In this document: piece after piece, positions 23,463-24,359 of the stretch
Layout: every line of letters starts with the position of its first letter
How positions within the stretch are numbered: position 1 is the first letter of the stretch
Assembly: GCA_021838765.1 (NCBI GenBank)
Contig: JAKCCY010000034.1
Location: 1 to 24,359 of the forward strand
Reading direction: 5' to 3'
Source: Nitrospirota bacterium
GTDB taxonomy: Bacteria; Nitrospirota_A; Leptospirillia; Leptospirillales; Leptospirillaceae
Length of the DNA: 24,359 nucleotides
Notes under the pieces: model-generated
What the model was told of the DNA's origin: nothing
The model's database searches: none
Seen by the model: only the letters and a program-made list of their open reading frames with translations
Translations under genes and position numbers: made by a program

Positions 23463-24137
23463 ATGGATGAAGTTCTGACACTGGCACAGATGGCACGTCT
23501 GATCTCTGCTCCGGCGAGGGCCGCGATGCTTCTGGCCCTTGCGGATGGACGGGCGCTTCCCGCAAGTGAGCTGGCCTGTCGGGCAGGGATATCGAATCAG
23601 ACAGCCAGCGAACATCTGGCATTGATGAAAAATATGGGGATTTTATGTGTCGAACACTGCGGCCGCCACCGGTATTATCGGGTTGTTTCTCCCCGGATAA
23701 TGGAGGTGCTTGAAGATTTTCTTGCGGCTTCATCTGAAGTCCGGATTGCTGAAAGGCCGGATATTGCCCGCGTTGCCCCACTCAGACATGCCCGCATGTG
23801 CTACGACCATCTGGCAGGGCGACTGGGAATAGCCTTGGCGGAAAAACTTCAGGAAAAAAAATGGGTTTTCCTGGAAGAGAGAGATTTCCAGGTCACTGAC
23901 ATTGGTCGGCATCACTTGGGAAACTTCGGGATCGACTGGCCAGCACTTGGGCGTTCACGCCGGCTTTTTGGCAGGCGCTGTATCGACTGGAGCGAGCGGA
24001 AGCCGCACATCGGTGGGGCTTTTGGGGCAGCCTTGGCGACCCGTTTCATGGAACTCGACTGGATCCGGCGCAGTCAAGAAGGCCGGCCCGTCTACCACGG
24101 CCATGTCAAAGTCAGCCGCACCCATCCCGGCCTGTGA
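23463..24137 (+). CDS. ArsR-family winged-helix transcriptional regulator
   Basis: A 224-residue regulator. Residues about 5-80 form an ArsR-type winged helix-turn-helix (ISAPARAAMLLALADG, then recognition helix near ISNQTASEHLALMKNMG, and wing HCGRHRYYRVV). The long C-terminal part carries CIDWSERKPHIGGAFGAAL (173-191), typical of a larger ArsR subgroup, with C173 as the key cysteine. The short metal-site motif of classical ArsR (CVC) is absent, so the signal is probably not arsenite and remains unknown. ATG 23463 has GGGAG (23448-23452) ahead. It is divergent from the cupin and likely controls it and itself through the palindrome at 23412. Confidence 0.9.
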   Translation: MDEVLTLAQMARLISAPARAAMLLALADGRALPASELACRAGISNQTASEHLALMKNMGILCVEHCGRHRYYRVVSPRIMEVLEDFLAASSEVRIAERPDIARVAPLRHARMCYDHLAGRLGIALAEKLQEKKWVFLEERDFQVTDIGRHHLGNFGIDWPALGRSRRLFGRRCIDWSERKPHIGGAFGAALATRFMELDWIRRSQEGRPVYHGHVKVSRTHPGL

Positions 24138-24201
24138 ATAGGGGCGGCAGCTTTAGAAAATAGGGCTGGCTTTTTCCCTTCGATTTCTGTATTCTCGCTC
24201 C

Positions 24202-24359
24202 ATGGATCCTTCTTTCAACCCCAACTCCCTGGACCGGCACCGTTTCGACACGCTGGTCGTCCGTCCCGTTGAACCCTCCGAGCGAATCCGGTGGGACGAA
24301 GAGATGCGGGCTCACCACTACCTCGGATTCCGGACCATGCCTGGAGAGTCGATCCGCTA
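24202..24359 (+). CDS. DruA/DUF4338-type protein, N-terminal part (runs off the window)
   Basis: From ATG 24202 the frame is open to the edge (52 complete codons). The segment RPVEPSERIRWDEEMRAHHY followed by LGFRTMPGESIR matches the start of DUF4338 proteins, the family of DruA from the Druantia anti-phage systems. Members also occur alone or fused to transposase-like domains, often as mobile or multi-copy genes. No ribosome binding site precedes the ATG. TATTCT at 24190-24195 would place the transcript start at or very near the ATG, so the mRNA may be leaderless. The C-terminal part and any partner genes are outside the window, so membership in a full Druantia system cannot be judged. Confidence 0.7.
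   Translation, partial: MDPSFNPNSLDRHRFDTLVVRPVEPSERIRWDEEMRAHHYLGFRTMPGESIR

Noticed and set aside
24202..24359. A complete Druantia defence system
   Set aside because: Only the first 52 codons of one DruA-type gene are visible; no partner gene lies in the window.

Overview
The window reads as bacterial chromosome with moderate G+C and very tight gene packing. The order rplU-rpmA-obgE-proB-proA-nadD is a common core cluster. The start codons (TTG and GTG are frequent), the overlaps between genes and the LapB, OmpA-lipoprotein and CHASE3-GGDEF content point to a diderm (Gram-negative) bacterium. My best guess is a Nitrospirota-type organism such as Leptospirillum. That is an inference from gene content and overall feel, not from a marker gene or a search.

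Region 1 (about 120-9858, all +) is a long chain of core genes: ribosomal proteins L21 and L27, the ribosome-assembly GTPase ObgE, proline synthesis (ProB, ProA), a NadD-RsfS fusion, a LapA-like/LapB fusion, a ComF-type phosphoribosyltransferase and a DinG-type helicase. From obgE onward the junctions are overlaps of 4, 7, 4 and 11 bases or gaps of 1 and 8 bases, so co-transcription and translational coupling are likely. Two neighbouring genes in this chain are fusions of proteins that are normally separate.

Region 2 (9855-11009, -) is a CHASE3-GGDEF diguanylate cyclase. It converges on the helicase so closely that the two stop codons share one TTAA. It is divergent from region 3, and each side has a recognisable promoter.

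Region 3 (11115-19787, +) holds a BI-1/YccA-type membrane protein, branched-chain aminotransferase (IlvE), DNA polymerase I with a decayed proofreading domain, a TPR membrane protein, a small membrane protein, CoaE, GalU, ThiL and a DUF2062 membrane protein.

Region 4 (19750-24359) is more accessory in character. It has an OmpA-like lipoprotein (-), an alkylation-repair pair (-) made of an Ada/AraC/AlkA fusion followed by Ogt, a small cupin (-) divergent from an ArsR-family regulator (+) with a 10-bp palindrome between them, and the 5' end of a DruA/DUF4338-type gene running off the right edge. The 270-bp gap in front of the Ada-AlkA gene contains five related copies of a 10-base motif, two of which form a perfect hairpin. 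I found no tRNA, rRNA, CRISPR array or complete insertion sequence.
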